Shown: positions 1 to 9,598 of the stretch, piece after piece
How the letters are laid out: every line of letters begins with the position of its first letter
How positions within the stretch are numbered: position 1 is the first letter of the stretch
DNA from: Flammeovirga sp. SJP92
GTDB taxonomy: Bacteria; Bacteroidota; Bacteroidia; Cytophagales; Flammeovirgaceae
Reading direction: 5' to 3'
NCBI RefSeq assembly: GCF_001583495.1
Contig: NZ_LQAQ01000078.1
Location: 33,265-97,264, forward strand
Length of the DNA: 64,000 nucleotides
Notes under the pieces: model-generated
Told to the model about the DNA's origin: nothing
What the model saw: the letters and a program-made list of their open reading frames with translations, nothing else
Databases searched by the model: none
Position numbers and translations under genes: made by a program

Positions 1-2
1 TC

Positions 3-236
3 GTAATGATGTACACCCCAAAGGAAAATCAATGGATTGGGGTACATAAAGTCTTGAAGAAAAATTTTGATTATTCTAAAGCTCAGCAACAGTGGTTCAA
101 CACATTGACGGGTGAATATTCAAAAAAAGAAAATTACAACACAGAACCTTTCGATTTTTGGTATGAAAGACCATGGAAAGGGGAAGCTGATGTGATTCTG
201 ATTATATCAAATTTAAAATCTAATTCGTTAAACTAA
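3..236 (+). CDS. C-terminal end of an unrecognised protein, cut by the window edge
   Basis: The reading frame is already open at the first bases and stops with TAA at 234-236, so only about the last 77 residues are present. An ATG pair at 6-11 lies inside the frame and is probably not the real start. The visible part is rich in Lys, Trp and Tyr and ends in a hydrophobic stretch (ADVILIISNL). I do not recognise the family. The small secreted protein that follows starts only 12 bp after the stop, so the two may be co-transcribed. Confidence 0.45.
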   Translation, partial: VMMYTPKENQWIGVHKVLKKNFDYSKAQQQWFNTLTGEYSKKENYNTEPFDFWYERPWKGEADVILIISNLKSNSLN

Positions 237-248
237 ACTTTGTAAATT

Positions 249-617
249 ATGAAAAAGATTATTGCGGTAACAGTATTTTTAATGATGTCTATTGTATCCT
301 TCGCACAGGATATTCCAGTACCTGGTAAATGGGCAAAAAAGAATACAGAACAGTTCGTGGAGTTTGCTTCTAAAGAGTGGAAATTGAATGAGGAACAAAA
401 AAGTGTAGTATATGATTATCGCTTGGACTTCATTGCTAAACGTGCTTATATCAATAAACAAAAAAAGGAAGGTACTTTAAGCCAGGAAGAAGCAAAAGCG
501 CAGGTACAAGCAGCTCAGAAAGAAGTATCACAAGGTGTTTCAAAGTATTTGAACATCAAGGTAAAAGAATATTACCGTGTCAATAAAGCATTCAATGAAA
601 GCAAAAGCGGTAAATAA
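249..617 (+). CDS. Small secreted helical protein, paralogue of the gene at 1242
   Basis: A 122-residue protein with a clear Sec signal peptide (residues 1-20, MKKII...SFAQ, cleavage after Gln). The mature part is short, highly charged and predicted helical, with several Lys/Glu-rich segments. About 40-45% of positions match the 119-residue protein at 1242 by eye, including a shared PG-W start, FA-KEW, YDY, KKEG, KYL and EYYRVN motifs. Its general make-up recalls small periplasmic chaperone-like or stress proteins of Bacteroidota, but no family could be assigned. It lies 12 bp after the preceding partial gene and is followed by a family 1 repeat element. Confidence 0.75.
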   Translation: MKKIIAVTVFLMMSIVSFAQDIPVPGKWAKKNTEQFVEFASKEWKLNEEQKSVVYDYRLDFIAKRAYINKQKKEGTLSQEEAKAQVQAAQKEVSQGVSKYLNIKVKEYYRVNKAFNESKSGK

Positions 618-629
618 TTTTGAGTAAGT

Positions 630-1018
630 ACATTGTAAACTAATTGTTCAAATATTTATGGTTTAGAAATCAGGAGATTTCTGATGATATGTAGGGCACG
701 AATGACGCTTACGCTTAACATTCGCGCCAGTGGGCTTTCTACCATTATTGTCTGGTAGTATTCCCCCTGGCATTGAAGGGAAAAGCGTTAAGAATTTCAT
801 GAATTAAGCTGTTTAAAAATGATTTTCTTGTTTGAGCAAAGCGAGTTTAAAATCATTTAGGCGAGTGGAATGAAATTTAGCTTTTGACTTCACAGCCTAG
901 ATTTTTTGCTTCGTTTTTCATCAATGGAAAAATGAAGAAGAAGGAAGGTTGAAAGTAGAACTTTCAAAGCTTGTAGAAATGCTGAGTGAAAGTTGATGAT
1001 AATTTAGTTTACAATGTA
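630..1018 (+). mobile_element. Family 1 MITE-like repeat, copy A
   Basis: About 389 bp bounded by perfect 14-bp inverted ends, ACATTGTAAACTAA at 630-643 and its reverse complement at 1005-1018. It contains the family's internal hairpin GAAATC-AGGA-GATTTC near 667-682 and a second inverted pair AAATGATTTT / AAAATCATTT around 818-860. It has no plausible protein-coding gene. Near-identical copies are at 9599-9972 (inverted), 44319-44690, 52958-53341 and 58660-59049 (inverted). It separates the two paralogous small secreted protein genes. Confidence 0.85.
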
Positions 1019-1020
1019 GT

Positions 1021-1057
1021 AAGTGCTAAGCCTAAAATAATTGATGTCTTAGCACTT
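1021..1057 (+). terminator. Hairpin next to the repeat element, possible terminator
   Basis: A perfect 10-bp inverted repeat, AAGTGCTAAG at 1021-1030 and CTTAGCACTT at 1048-1057, with a 17-nt AT-rich loop. There is no strong T-tract, so termination is only likely. If it served the gene ending at 617, the repeat element now lies between that gene and its terminator. The remainder up to 1242 shows nothing else clear. Confidence 0.4.
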
Positions 1058-1241
1058 GGTAGCGAAGCCTGTTATGCATTGACTATGTGAAGAGAATTAT
1101 TGTTTATATATAAATGAATTCGCAGGTAGTAATGAATCAGTATTCTTTTACATCTGATTTGTATATCGGGTTTCGCCTCTACTTTTCAAAATACCAAATT
1201 GACAAATTATTAATCTCATTGACATTAAATTCAACTACATC

Positions 1242-1601
1242 ATGAAAAAGATCATTATCCTAACTTCATTATTATTGATTTCAGTTATCTCTTTTGGCCA
1301 ATCTGTTCCTGCACCAGGAGAATGGGTACAAAAAAGTGCTCAAGATTATATTGATTTTGCCGGCAAAGAATGGAATTTATCCCAAATTCAAAAGGATCAT
1401 ATTTACGATTACTATCTTAATTTTCTCGCCCACAGATCGTATTATTTCAAAAGAAAAAAAGAAGGGGCTTTGACTGCTGAAGAAACGTCATTATTGCTAA
1501 GGTCAATACAAGAGGAAACCACTCAGAAGATCACAAAATACTTAGGAATTGACTGGAGAGAATATTATAGAGTCAACCGAGAATATATGAAAAAAGGCTA
1601 A
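1242..1601 (+). CDS. Small secreted helical protein, paralogue of the gene at 249
   Basis: A 119-residue protein with a Sec signal peptide (residues 1-20, ending SFGQ). The mature part aligns along its whole length with the protein at 249 and keeps PAPG-W, GKEWNL, IYDYYLNF, KKEGALT, KYLGI and EYYRVNRE. The pair is best explained by a tandem duplication later separated by repeat copy A. A conserved helical, charged, secreted protein with no cysteine and no catalytic signature suggests a periplasmic or surface binding role, but no function can be named. It is followed by about 175 bp of AT-rich sequence before the PUL operon. Confidence 0.75.
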   Translation: MKKIIILTSLLLISVISFGQSVPAPGEWVQKSAQDYIDFAGKEWNLSQIQKDHIYDYYLNFLAHRSYYFKRKKEGALTAEETSLLLRSIQEETTQKITKYLGIDWREYYRVNREYMKKG

Positions 1602-1776
1602 TTATTAAAGTGACTGAAATGTTGATTGTGTGTTTCATTTTTTAAAATTCAAGGGGTTTAAAAAAAATGATTAATGGGGGGCAAATTTATAATCTTTCGA
1701 TTTGGCATAATTTAAACAGAAGAACATATGGATCTGTCATTTCTTTGTCTTAAACTAGACATTAAGAACTACTGAA

Positions 1777-4305
1777 ATGAAAGGATTAATTGTACTCCTA
1801 TTGGGGATTTGGCTTATGTCATGCTCCCAACAGCAAACAAACTTACAAAGAGAAATAGACTTCAATTTTGATTGGAAATTTACTTTAGTTAAAGACACAT
1901 TACCACCTACTCAGGTGCCTTTGGTTGATCAAGATTGGAGAGCTATCAGATTACCTCATGACTGGAGTGTGGAAGCTTCTTTCGACTCTACTTTAGAAGG
2001 ATGTGTGGGCTATTTGCCCGGCGGTGTTGGCATTTACCAAAAGCATTTTAAAACACCTGTTGACTTAAAAGATAATAATGTATTTATCCTATTTGATGGC
2101 GTTTATAACAATGCCACTTTTTGGATCAATGGAAGAAAACTAGGTTTCAATCCTTATGGTTATTCACCCCTTTATTTTGACCTTTCGTCTTACCTTCATC
2201 AAGATGATAAAGACAATGTGATTACTGTACATGTAGATCATTCTCGTTTTGCGGACAGCAGATGGTATGCGGGAAGTGGTATTTATAGAAATGTAAAATT
2301 AGTAACGGTTGATAAATTACATATTCCTATTTGGGGTACTTTTATCACAACGCCAGAAGTAACAAAAGAACAATCAAAAGTTCACCTTCAGGTTGAATTA
2401 GAGAATCATTATGCTACAGAGCAAAAGGTAGAAGTGGTTACAAGCATTTTGGATGAGAATGGAAAATCCATTGTTCAAACATCTTCTCATTCAACCCTAA
2501 AATCAAATCAAAAAAATAAAATAGAACAAGACCTTACAGTAAAATCACCAAAACTGTGGTCGCCTGATACTCCCGTACTTTATAATGCATTGACGCAATT
2601 GAAAGTGGAAGGAAAAGTAGTGGATGAATACAGTACTCCTTTCGGTATAAGGTCAATTGAGTTTAAAGTCAATGAAGGCTTCTATTTAAATGGAGAAAAT
2701 ACTTTAGTAAAAGGTGTGTGTTTACATCATGACGCTGGATTGGTAGGAACAGCAGTTCCTCTGGGCGTTTGGGAACGTAGATTAAGACTATTAAAAGAAG
2801 GAGGAGTAAATGCGATTCGTACTTCTCATAATCCATTCTCAAAAGAATTTTTGGACCTTTGTGACAGAATGGGTTTCCTAGTTCAAAATGAACTATTTGA
2901 TGAGTTTGATTACCCTAAAGACAAGCGTCAAAACTTCCATGACCGCCACTCAGATTATGCTACTAGAGGTTATGATGAGTACTTTCAGAAGTGGGCAAAA
3001 AGCGATTTGCAAAGAACCATGAGAAGAGATCGTAATCATCCATCTGTGTTTCAATGGAGTATTGGTAATGAGATTGAGTGGACGTATTTGCATTACAGGT
3101 ACATTACTGGTTTTTACACGGACCCTGAAAATCCGAACAAGAACAAAGGTTTCTTTGGAAAACCACCAATGTTTACACCTGAAGAATTAAAAGTGCGTTA
3201 TGACAATTGGGAAAAAGGGGATTATATCTTAGCAAAAACAGCCCAAAAACTAAATGATTGGGCGAAGGAAATGGATGATACTCGTCCAACAACAGCGAAC
3301 TTGATTATTCCACAGGTGAGCCATGTGAGTGGATATGCTGATGCTGTGGATATTCCAGGTTATAGTTATAGAAACGTAATTTTCCCTTGGGCCAAAAAGT
3401 ATTTTCCAGACACACAGGTCACTACCAATGAGTGTCCTGGTACTTGGGACGATTGGAAGCAGGTTTTAGAGTACCCTGGCGTGTTTAGTATTTTTATGTG
3501 GACGGGTATTGATTATATCGGTGAAAGAAATGACCGTTGGCCAGAGAAAAGTGCTTGGGGCGATATGCTTGATTTAGCAGGTTTTAAAGTGACAGGTTGG
3601 AATTACTTTAAGAGTATTTGGAAAGATGAACCACATATTTCTATTGGAACTATACCATTGAAAAAATCAGGCTTTAAAGCACACGAAATGTCTGGATTAC
3701 CAGTAGCAAAAAAGAAGAATGCATACAAATGGAGGAACAGTAACTGGCACTGGAATTACAAAAAAGGAGAACAGGTTTTGGTTGAGGTGACTTCCAATTA
3801 TTCTACCGTTGAACTCTTATTGAATGGAAAGTCATTGGGTTATAGAAGTATGTCTGATAGTCCCGGTCGAATCATGCGATGGGTAGTTCCATTTGAGGAA
3901 GGTGAATTGGTAGCAAGAGCCAAATTTGGCAAAGAAGAAACGGTAACTACATTAAAAACAGCTGGCAAACCTGTCAAAACAACTATTACAGCAGATAAAA
4001 AACAACTGAAAGCAGATGCTTATGATGTATCTCATATTGTTTTTCAGTTAGAAGATAAAGACGGATATCCTGTCAAAACGGAAAATGTAAAAGTCACTTT
4101 TGAGGTAGAAGGTAACGCAAAACTTCTGGGTGTGGACAATGGTGCTTGGACTAATATTCAAGACTTCAAATCCAATACACTGACCACTTCTAAAGGTAGA
4201 GCTTTGACGATCATTCAATCTACCAAAGAAGCAGGTGACATTAATATTACAGCCAAAGTGGACGGTTATCCTGATCAAACAATAATGCTAAAATCATCAA
4301 AATAA
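1777..4305 (+). CDS. GH2 family glycoside hydrolase lipoprotein (beta-galactosidase type)
   Basis: 842 residues. A lipobox (LMSC, Cys16) predicts an outer-membrane or periplasmic lipoprotein. The order is a GH2 sugar-binding domain (about 30-180), an immunoglobulin-like domain (190-290), a TIM barrel (300-590) and C-terminal Ig-like/DUF4982-type domains (690-842). The acid/base is Glu432 in WSIGNEIEW. The best nucleophile candidate is Glu552 in TTNECPG, an unusual surrounding for this residue. NAIRTSHNP (345-353) is the usual GH2 barrel motif. GH2 enzymes of this layout are exo-acting retaining beta-galactosidases, beta-glucuronidases or relatives; the exact sugar is not decided by sequence. 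It is the first gene of a tight four-gene operon; the next start is 13 bp away. Confidence 0.88.
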   Translation: MKGLIVLLLGIWLMSCSQQQTNLQREIDFNFDWKFTLVKDTLPPTQVPLVDQDWRAIRLPHDWSVEASFDSTLEGCVGYLPGGVGIYQKHFKTPVDLKDNNVFILFDGVYNNATFWINGRKLGFNPYGYSPLYFDLSSYLHQDDKDNVITVHVDHSRFADSRWYAGSGIYRNVKLVTVDKLHIPIWGTFITTPEVTKEQSKVHLQVELENHYATEQKVEVVTSILDENGKSIVQTSSHSTLKSNQKNKIEQDLTVKSPKLWSPDTPVLYNALTQLKVEGKVVDEYSTPFGIRSIEFKVNEGFYLNGENTLVKGVCLHHDAGLVGTAVPLGVWERRLRLLKEGGVNAIRTSHNPFSKEFLDLCDRMGFLVQNELFDEFDYPKDKRQNFHDRHSDYATRGYDEYFQKWAKSDLQRTMRRDRNHPSVFQWSIGNEIEWTYLHYRYITGFYTDPENPNKNKGFFGKPPMFTPEELKVRYDNWEKGDYILAKTAQKLNDWAKEMDDTRPTTANLIIPQVSHVSGYADAVDIPGYSYRNVIFPWAKKYFPDTQVTTNECPGTWDDWKQVLEYPGVFSIFMWTGIDYIGERNDRWPEKSAWGDMLDLAGFKVTGWNYFKSIWKDEPHISIGTIPLKKSGFKAHEMSGLPVAKKKNAYKWRNSNWHWNYKKGEQVLVEVTSNYSTVELLLNGKSLGYRSMSDSPGRIMRWVVPFEEGELVARAKFGKEETVTTLKTAGKPVKTTITADKKQLKADAYDVSHIVFQLEDKDGYPVKTENVKVTFEVEGNAKLLGVDNGAWTNIQDFKSNTLTTSKGRALTIIQSTKEAGDINITAKVDGYPDQTIMLKSSK

Positions 4306-4318
4306 ATTGTAATAAGGT

Positions 4319-5770
4319 ATGAAATTAAATGTCCTCTTTTTGATCACTTACTTACTATCTCTTTCACTTTATGCTCAAGAAAAAGTGCTGAAAGTCACAG
4401 ACTATGGCGCCAAGGGTGATGGAGAAACACTGAACACTGCTTATTTCCAAAAGGCCATAGATGCTTGTGAAAAAGAGGGAGGTGGTATTGTGAAAGTAGA
4501 AAAAGGAGTGTTTCGAATAGGGACAATTTTTCTAAAAGATAATGTAAAACTGTGGGTAGCAGAAGGAGCGGAAATCATTGGGAGTGAGAACCCAATGGAC
4601 TACAAAAGTATCGCTCCTTTTGTGGACGCCACAGGACAACCAAGAGGAAAGTGTTTGATTGGTGCCGAAAAAGCGAAAGGAATAGCGATTTACGGTAAAG
4701 GTGTGATTGATGGCCGAGGTAAGAATTTCTTGTATGAAAATATGAAAGATATTTTGGAGCAATTAGGTATTGCAAAAGAGAAGAGAAAACCATTGATAGC
4801 AGACCGCCCTTTCTTGATACGATTGGTAGGGTGTGAAGATATTAAACTCCATCAAATTACATTAAGACAGTCTTCAGCGTGGACCCTGCATTTCTTCCAA
4901 TGTAAAAATGCACAAGTAGAAGATATCAAAATTTACAGTCATGCTCACCGTAATAATGATGGCATTGACATCGATTCAAGTACAGATATTTCTATTAAAG
5001 ACTCTAATATTGATGCAGGTGATGACGCCGTTTGTATCAAAGCAACAAGTCCACTGCCTACTCAAAACGTTGATGTTGACAATTGTGTCTTGAAGAGTGA
5101 TTGGGGAGCAATTAAATTCGGAACGGAGTCAATGGGTGATTTTAAAGATATTCATATTCGGAATTGTACTATTAATGAAACTTTAGGGGGAGGAATTAAA
5201 ATCTTGACGGTTGATGGTGCAAACATCGAAAATGTGGTCATTGAAAACATAAAAATGTATGGTGTAGATATGCCAATTTTTGTCCGTTTAGGAGAACGCT
5301 TAAGAACCTATAGAAATGCTCCACAAGAAGAAGTGGGAAGCATAAAAAATGTGTTATTAAAGAATATTTATGCTGAAGTTTTACCTCAAGAAAAAACAAG
5401 GGTAGAAGTACCAAGTGGGATATTGATTACAGGAACAGACGATCATATGATTGAGGATCTTCAATTAGAAAAGATTGAAATTAAGATTCAAAGCGAAGGA
5501 GAGAAAGCACAAAGAGAAAATGTAGTGCCTACTTTAGAAAAGAAGTATCCTGAATATATCCCGTTTGGAGTTTTACCTGCTTACGGAATGTACGCGAGAA
5601 ATATCAAAAAAATTTCCATCAAAAACCTTCACTTTTATCAAAATGGAAAGGATCACCGCTATCCAATATTATTTGATAATGTGGTTTCAAATTCTTCTAA
5701 AAACCTGAAAGTTAACGATGAAAAGGTAACTATTCACTTTACAGATACTGACAATGAAAAAGATTTGTAA
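4319..5770 (+). CDS. GH28-like secreted glycoside hydrolase (beta-helix fold)
   Basis: 483 residues with a signal peptide (1-20, LYAQ). The mature start (VTDYGAKGDGETLNT, about 26-40) is the typical opening of GH28/pectate-lyase-like right-handed beta-helix proteins. The three catalytic aspartates of GH28 can be placed: Asp214 in NNDGID and Asp235-Asp236 in GDDAVCIK. The usual GHG histidine motif is replaced by WGAIKFGT (262-269), while GGGIKI resembles the RIK motif. GH28 members hydrolyse galacturonide or related linkages; without the histidine the specificity may differ. The 3' end overlaps the next sulfatase gene by 17 bp, showing translational coupling. Confidence 0.85.
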   Translation: MKLNVLFLITYLLSLSLYAQEKVLKVTDYGAKGDGETLNTAYFQKAIDACEKEGGGIVKVEKGVFRIGTIFLKDNVKLWVAEGAEIIGSENPMDYKSIAPFVDATGQPRGKCLIGAEKAKGIAIYGKGVIDGRGKNFLYENMKDILEQLGIAKEKRKPLIADRPFLIRLVGCEDIKLHQITLRQSSAWTLHFFQCKNAQVEDIKIYSHAHRNNDGIDIDSSTDISIKDSNIDAGDDAVCIKATSPLPTQNVDVDNCVLKSDWGAIKFGTESMGDFKDIHIRNCTINETLGGGIKILTVDGANIENVVIENIKMYGVDMPIFVRLGERLRTYRNAPQEEVGSIKNVLLKNIYAEVLPQEKTRVEVPSGILITGTDDHMIEDLQLEKIEIKIQSEGEKAQRENVVPTLEKKYPEYIPFGVLPAYGMYARNIKKISIKNLHFYQNGKDHRYPILFDNVVSNSSKNLKVNDEKVTIHFTDTDNEKDL

Positions 5771-7301
5771 GATAGTAATACTGCTTGCTTTATGGGCCGG
5801 TAAGGCTGCAGGGCAACAGCCCAATGTGGTGTTAATTTATACAGATGATCATCGCTATAGTGGTATACATGCTTTGGGAGGACAAGCTGTTGAGACTCCA
5901 AATATGGACAAGTTATCAGAGGAAGGGGTAGTCTTTGATAATGCCTATCTGATGGGATCTTTTGCAGGAGCAACATGTATTCCAAGCCGTGCAATGCTGT
6001 TGTCTGGACGCCCGCTTTTTCAGTTGAAGAGACAGGGACATCTTATTCCAAAAGAGCATACCACCATTTCGGAGGCTTTCCATAGTGCAGGTTATCGGAC
6101 ACATATTGTTGGAAAGTGGCATCAAGACAAAGCTTCAGTTTCAAGAGCTTTTGACTCAGGTGGACAAGTGATGGGCTTGGGTGCTTATTTGGTAGATCAC
6201 TATAGAATGCCACTATGGAAATGGAATGATCAAGGGAAGTACCCCAAAAGTGAAGCATATTTAATTTCCTATGACAAAAAAAATAATAGAGTCAAGGAAG
6301 CTTTTGTAGCAACTGAACGTGTAAGAGGGCCGATAGGAACGGAAGAAAATGGACCTCATACTTCTGAAATTTTTGCAGAAGATGCGATTGATTTTATAGA
6401 AAATTATAAAGAGCAAAACCCTTTCTTCATGTACTTGGCGTTTCATGCTCCCCATGACCCAAGACAAGCTCCAAAGCGATTTAAAAAGAAATACCCTGAG
6501 GAGAAAATTCAGCTTCCTCCTTCGTATATGTCTCAGCATCCTTTTGACAATGGACATATGTACTTGAGAGATGAAGCATTGGCGGTTTGGCCAAGAACGG
6601 AAGCCGTTTCTCAAAAAGAGTTATCGGATTATTATGCCATTATTACCCATTTGGATGAGCAAATTGGGAAGGTGATTGCATCACTCAAAGCGAGTGGGAA
6701 GTATGAAAATACAATTATTGTGTTAGCGGGAGATAGTGGCTTGGCAGTAGGAAATCATGGACTCATGGGTAAGCAGAATGTATATGATGAAGACGGTCTG
6801 CATATTCCATTGATCATTGGAGGAGGTGCCATCAAAACACCACAAAGGAAAGATGCTTTATGTTATACACATGATATTTATCCCACTATTTGTGATTTGG
6901 CAAAAGTGAAAATTCCTTCTTCTGTAATAGGGAAGAGCTTACTTCCAGTTATCAATAATCAGAAAGATCAAATCAGAGATTATACATATCATGCCTACCG
7001 TCAATTTCAAAGAGCCTATAGAAAAGGAGATTACAAATTGATTGAATATGTTAGGGCAGCTGATTTCACAAAAAAAGAGGGAGATCAGGTGAGAGGATCG
7101 CGTGTAACACAACTTTTCAATTATAAAAAAGACCCTTGGGAAACACAGGATTTATCCTTTTTTCCAGAGTATCAAGAAATACTAAAAGAAATGCAGTCTG
7201 AGATCAAAGAGATTGCTAAAAAAGAAGATGATTATAAAGAAAAAGTCGGTTATGGTTTTGATTTTTGGGACTATTATAACCCGACATTAATTGTTAAATA
7301 A
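5754..7301 (+). CDS. Secreted type I sulfatase (CIPSR active site)
   Basis: 515 residues, signal peptide 1-20. Formylglycine motif C-I-P-S-R with Cys75, the residue that a maturase converts to formylglycine; N-terminal metal-binding Asp31-Asp32 (TDDHR). Further S1 family marks are GKWHQD, HAPHDPRQ and GDSGLAVGNHGLMGKQ. The last resembles iduronate-2-sulfatase and glucosamine-6-sulfatase-type members and differs from the ESDNGG-type end of most other sulfatases here. It should release sulfate from an imported oligosaccharide in the periplasm. It starts inside the preceding GH28-like gene and its TAA overlaps the ATG of the GH3 gene by one base. Confidence 0.92.
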   Translation: MKKICKIVILLALWAGKAAGQQPNVVLIYTDDHRYSGIHALGGQAVETPNMDKLSEEGVVFDNAYLMGSFAGATCIPSRAMLLSGRPLFQLKRQGHLIPKEHTTISEAFHSAGYRTHIVGKWHQDKASVSRAFDSGGQVMGLGAYLVDHYRMPLWKWNDQGKYPKSEAYLISYDKKNNRVKEAFVATERVRGPIGTEENGPHTSEIFAEDAIDFIENYKEQNPFFMYLAFHAPHDPRQAPKRFKKKYPEEKIQLPPSYMSQHPFDNGHMYLRDEALAVWPRTEAVSQKELSDYYAIITHLDEQIGKVIASLKASGKYENTIIVLAGDSGLAVGNHGLMGKQNVYDEDGLHIPLIIGGGAIKTPQRKDALCYTHDIYPTICDLAKVKIPSSVIGKSLLPVINNQKDQIRDYTYHAYRQFQRAYRKGDYKLIEYVRAADFTKKEGDQVRGSRVTQLFNYKKDPWETQDLSFFPEYQEILKEMQSEIKEIAKKEDDYKEKVGYGFDFWDYYNPTLIVK

Positions 7302-9517
7302 TGAATGAAATGAAGACTAAGTTTACAACAATATTATTATTACTATCCTTTGTAGGAGCACTTCACGGGCAGGAAGTGAACTTCTCTTATTTCGATGAGT
7401 CTTTACCTTTAGAGGAAAGATCAGAAATACTTGTAAGTCAAATGACATTGGAAGAAAAAATAGAGCAATTGGTCAACAGTGCTCCAGCAATTCCAAGGTT
7501 GAATGTACCTGCTTATGATTGGTGGAATGAAGCATTGCATGGTATTGCAAGAAACGGGAAGGCCACTATTTTTCCTCAAGGCATTGGAATGGCGGCAACT
7601 TTTGACACCACTTTGGTTTTTCAAATGGCTGATGCAATTTCAACAGAGGCGAGAGCAAAGTTCAAAATCTCCCAAGCTATGGGCAACACAAGTAAATATG
7701 CAGGACTTACCTTTTGGACTCCTAACGTCAACATCTTTAGAGATCCACGTTGGGGAAGGGGGCAGGAGACTTACGGAGAAGATCCTTATTTAACATCAAG
7801 AATTGGATTGTCATTTGTAAAAGGTTTACAAGGCACTGATGACAAGATGTTGAAAACAGCGGCTTGTGCCAAACACTTTGCGGTGCACTCAGGTCCAGAA
7901 AGTGAAAGACATACTTTTGATGCTCAACCTACTAAGAAAGATTTATATGAGACGTATTTACCTGCATTTGAAGCGTTAGTGGTAGAAGGAAAAGTGGAAG
8001 GCGTTATGGGTGCTTACAATGCAGTCTATGGTGTTCCATCTTGTGCAAGTACATTTTTATTAGATGACCTATTAAGAAAAGAATGGGGTTTTGATGGTTA
8101 TATCACTTCAGATTGTGGTGCAATTAATGGTATGTTCTATAAAATGAAATACGTAAAAAGTGCCCCTGAAGCAGCCGCAACAGGATTAAACGAAGGTGTA
8201 AATCTGAATTGCGGACGTACTTATCTGAAATTGATGAAAGCTGTAGAACAAGGTTTAATCACTGAAGAAACTATTCATCAACGTACAGTTCAACTGTTCA
8301 AAACAAGGTTTAGATTGGGCATGTTCAATAAAGACAATTCCCACCCGTATTATAATGTGGAGAAAGAACATATTCACTCTCCAGAACATGTTGCTTTAGC
8401 AAGAAAAGCCGCTCAAAAATCAATTGTTTTATTAAAGAACAAAGACAATATTTTACCACTTCCTAAAGACATTAAAGTGCCTTATGTTACAGGTCCTTTT
8501 GCCAATTCAGCTGATATGTTGATGGGTAGTTATTATGGAATCAGTCCGAATTTGGTAACTATTTTAGAAGGCATTGCGGATAAAGTGTCTTTGGGAACGT
8601 CGTTGAATTACAGAAGTGGAGCATTGCCATTCCAGAAAAATCTTAATCCTAAAAACTGGGCTCCAAATGTGGCGGCAGAATCGGATGTTACAATCTGTGT
8701 GGTTGGAATTACAGCAGATATGGAAGGGGAAGAAGTGGATGCTATTGCTTCTGAAAATATTGGGGATAGAAAAGACCTTAAATTACCTGAAAATCAACTT
8801 AATTATGTCAAAGAAATTATTGAGCGTAAGAAAGGTCCATTGGTTTTAGTAGTAGCAAGTGGTAGCCCTGTTTCATTGGAAGGAATTGAAGAACACTGTG
8901 ATGCTATTTTACACATTTGGTACCCTGGTGAACAAGGAGGAAATGCTGTTGCTGATATTTTGTTCGGAGATATCTCACCTTCAGGGAAATTACCAATCAC
9001 ATTCCCGAAAAGTATTGCCCAACTTCCATCTTATGATGATTATTCAATGAAAGGAAGAACGTATAAATTCATGAAAGAAGAACCTTTATTCCCCTTCGGA
9101 TTTGGTTTAACATATACTGATTTTACGTTTGAGAATTTAGAATTATCGTCGTCTACTTTAAAACAAAAAGACAAATTGCAACTCTCTTTTACAGTAAGTA
9201 ATACAGGAAAAGTAGATAGTGAAGACGTTGTTCAGCTTTATATTTCTCCTAAGACACAAGAAGAATTGACGCCTCAGTATATTCTTCAAGGTTTTCAGCG
9301 TATTGCCTTAAAGGCAGGAGAAACAAAGGAATATTCTTTTGAATTGACTTCGGATGATTTCAAACTTTTCAATGAAAATGGAGAGAAAGAATGGCTGAGA
9401 GGAGAATACGATATTAGTGTATCAAATGCTTTGCCATCTGAAAGAAGTGTGGAACTTGGAGCTTCAAAACCATTAGTGAAAACTGTAAAATTGGTGGGAA
9501 GAAAGTCAAGTAAATAA
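7301..9517 (+). CDS. GH3 family glycoside hydrolase (beta-glucosidase/beta-xylosidase type)
   Basis: 738 residues; signal peptide about 1-24 (ALHGQ). The layout is the common three-domain GH3: TIM barrel (40-350), alpha/beta sandwich (385-600, with GEEVDAIASE and WYPGEQGG) and a fibronectin-like C-terminal domain (620-720). The catalytic nucleophile is Asp271 in YITSDCGA; Lys191-His192 and WTPNVNIFRDPRWGRGQETYGEDP mark the substrate site. The close match to xylosidase-like GH3 proteins suggests an exo-beta-xylosidase or beta-glucosidase in the periplasm. It is the last gene of the left operon and is followed by a strong terminator hairpin. Confidence 0.92.
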   Translation: MNEMKTKFTTILLLLSFVGALHGQEVNFSYFDESLPLEERSEILVSQMTLEEKIEQLVNSAPAIPRLNVPAYDWWNEALHGIARNGKATIFPQGIGMAATFDTTLVFQMADAISTEARAKFKISQAMGNTSKYAGLTFWTPNVNIFRDPRWGRGQETYGEDPYLTSRIGLSFVKGLQGTDDKMLKTAACAKHFAVHSGPESERHTFDAQPTKKDLYETYLPAFEALVVEGKVEGVMGAYNAVYGVPSCASTFLLDDLLRKEWGFDGYITSDCGAINGMFYKMKYVKSAPEAAATGLNEGVNLNCGRTYLKLMKAVEQGLITEETIHQRTVQLFKTRFRLGMFNKDNSHPYYNVEKEHIHSPEHVALARKAAQKSIVLLKNKDNILPLPKDIKVPYVTGPFANSADMLMGSYYGISPNLVTILEGIADKVSLGTSLNYRSGALPFQKNLNPKNWAPNVAAESDVTICVVGITADMEGEEVDAIASENIGDRKDLKLPENQLNYVKEIIERKKGPLVLVVASGSPVSLEGIEEHCDAILHIWYPGEQGGNAVADILFGDISPSGKLPITFPKSIAQLPSYDDYSMKGRTYKFMKEEPLFPFGFGLTYTDFTFENLELSSSTLKQKDKLQLSFTVSNTGKVDSEDVVQLYISPKTQEELTPQYILQGFQRIALKAGETKEYSFELTSDDFKLFNENGEKEWLRGEYDISVSNALPSERSVELGASKPLVKTVKLVGRKSSK

Positions 9518-9541
9518 TAGAACTAAAATAGCTATATTGTG

Positions 9542-9571
9542 TAGGAGCTTCAATTGCTTTTGAAGCTCCTA
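9542..9571 (+). terminator. Rho-independent-like terminator of the GH2-GH28-sulfatase-GH3 operon
   Basis: A perfect 12-bp stem (TAGGAGCTTCAA / TTGAAGCTCCTA) with a 6-nt loop, followed by ATTTTGTTAT. It starts 25 bp after the GH3 stop codon. Confidence 0.8.
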
Positions 9572-9598
9572 TTTTGTTATCAATAAGATTAATGACTC

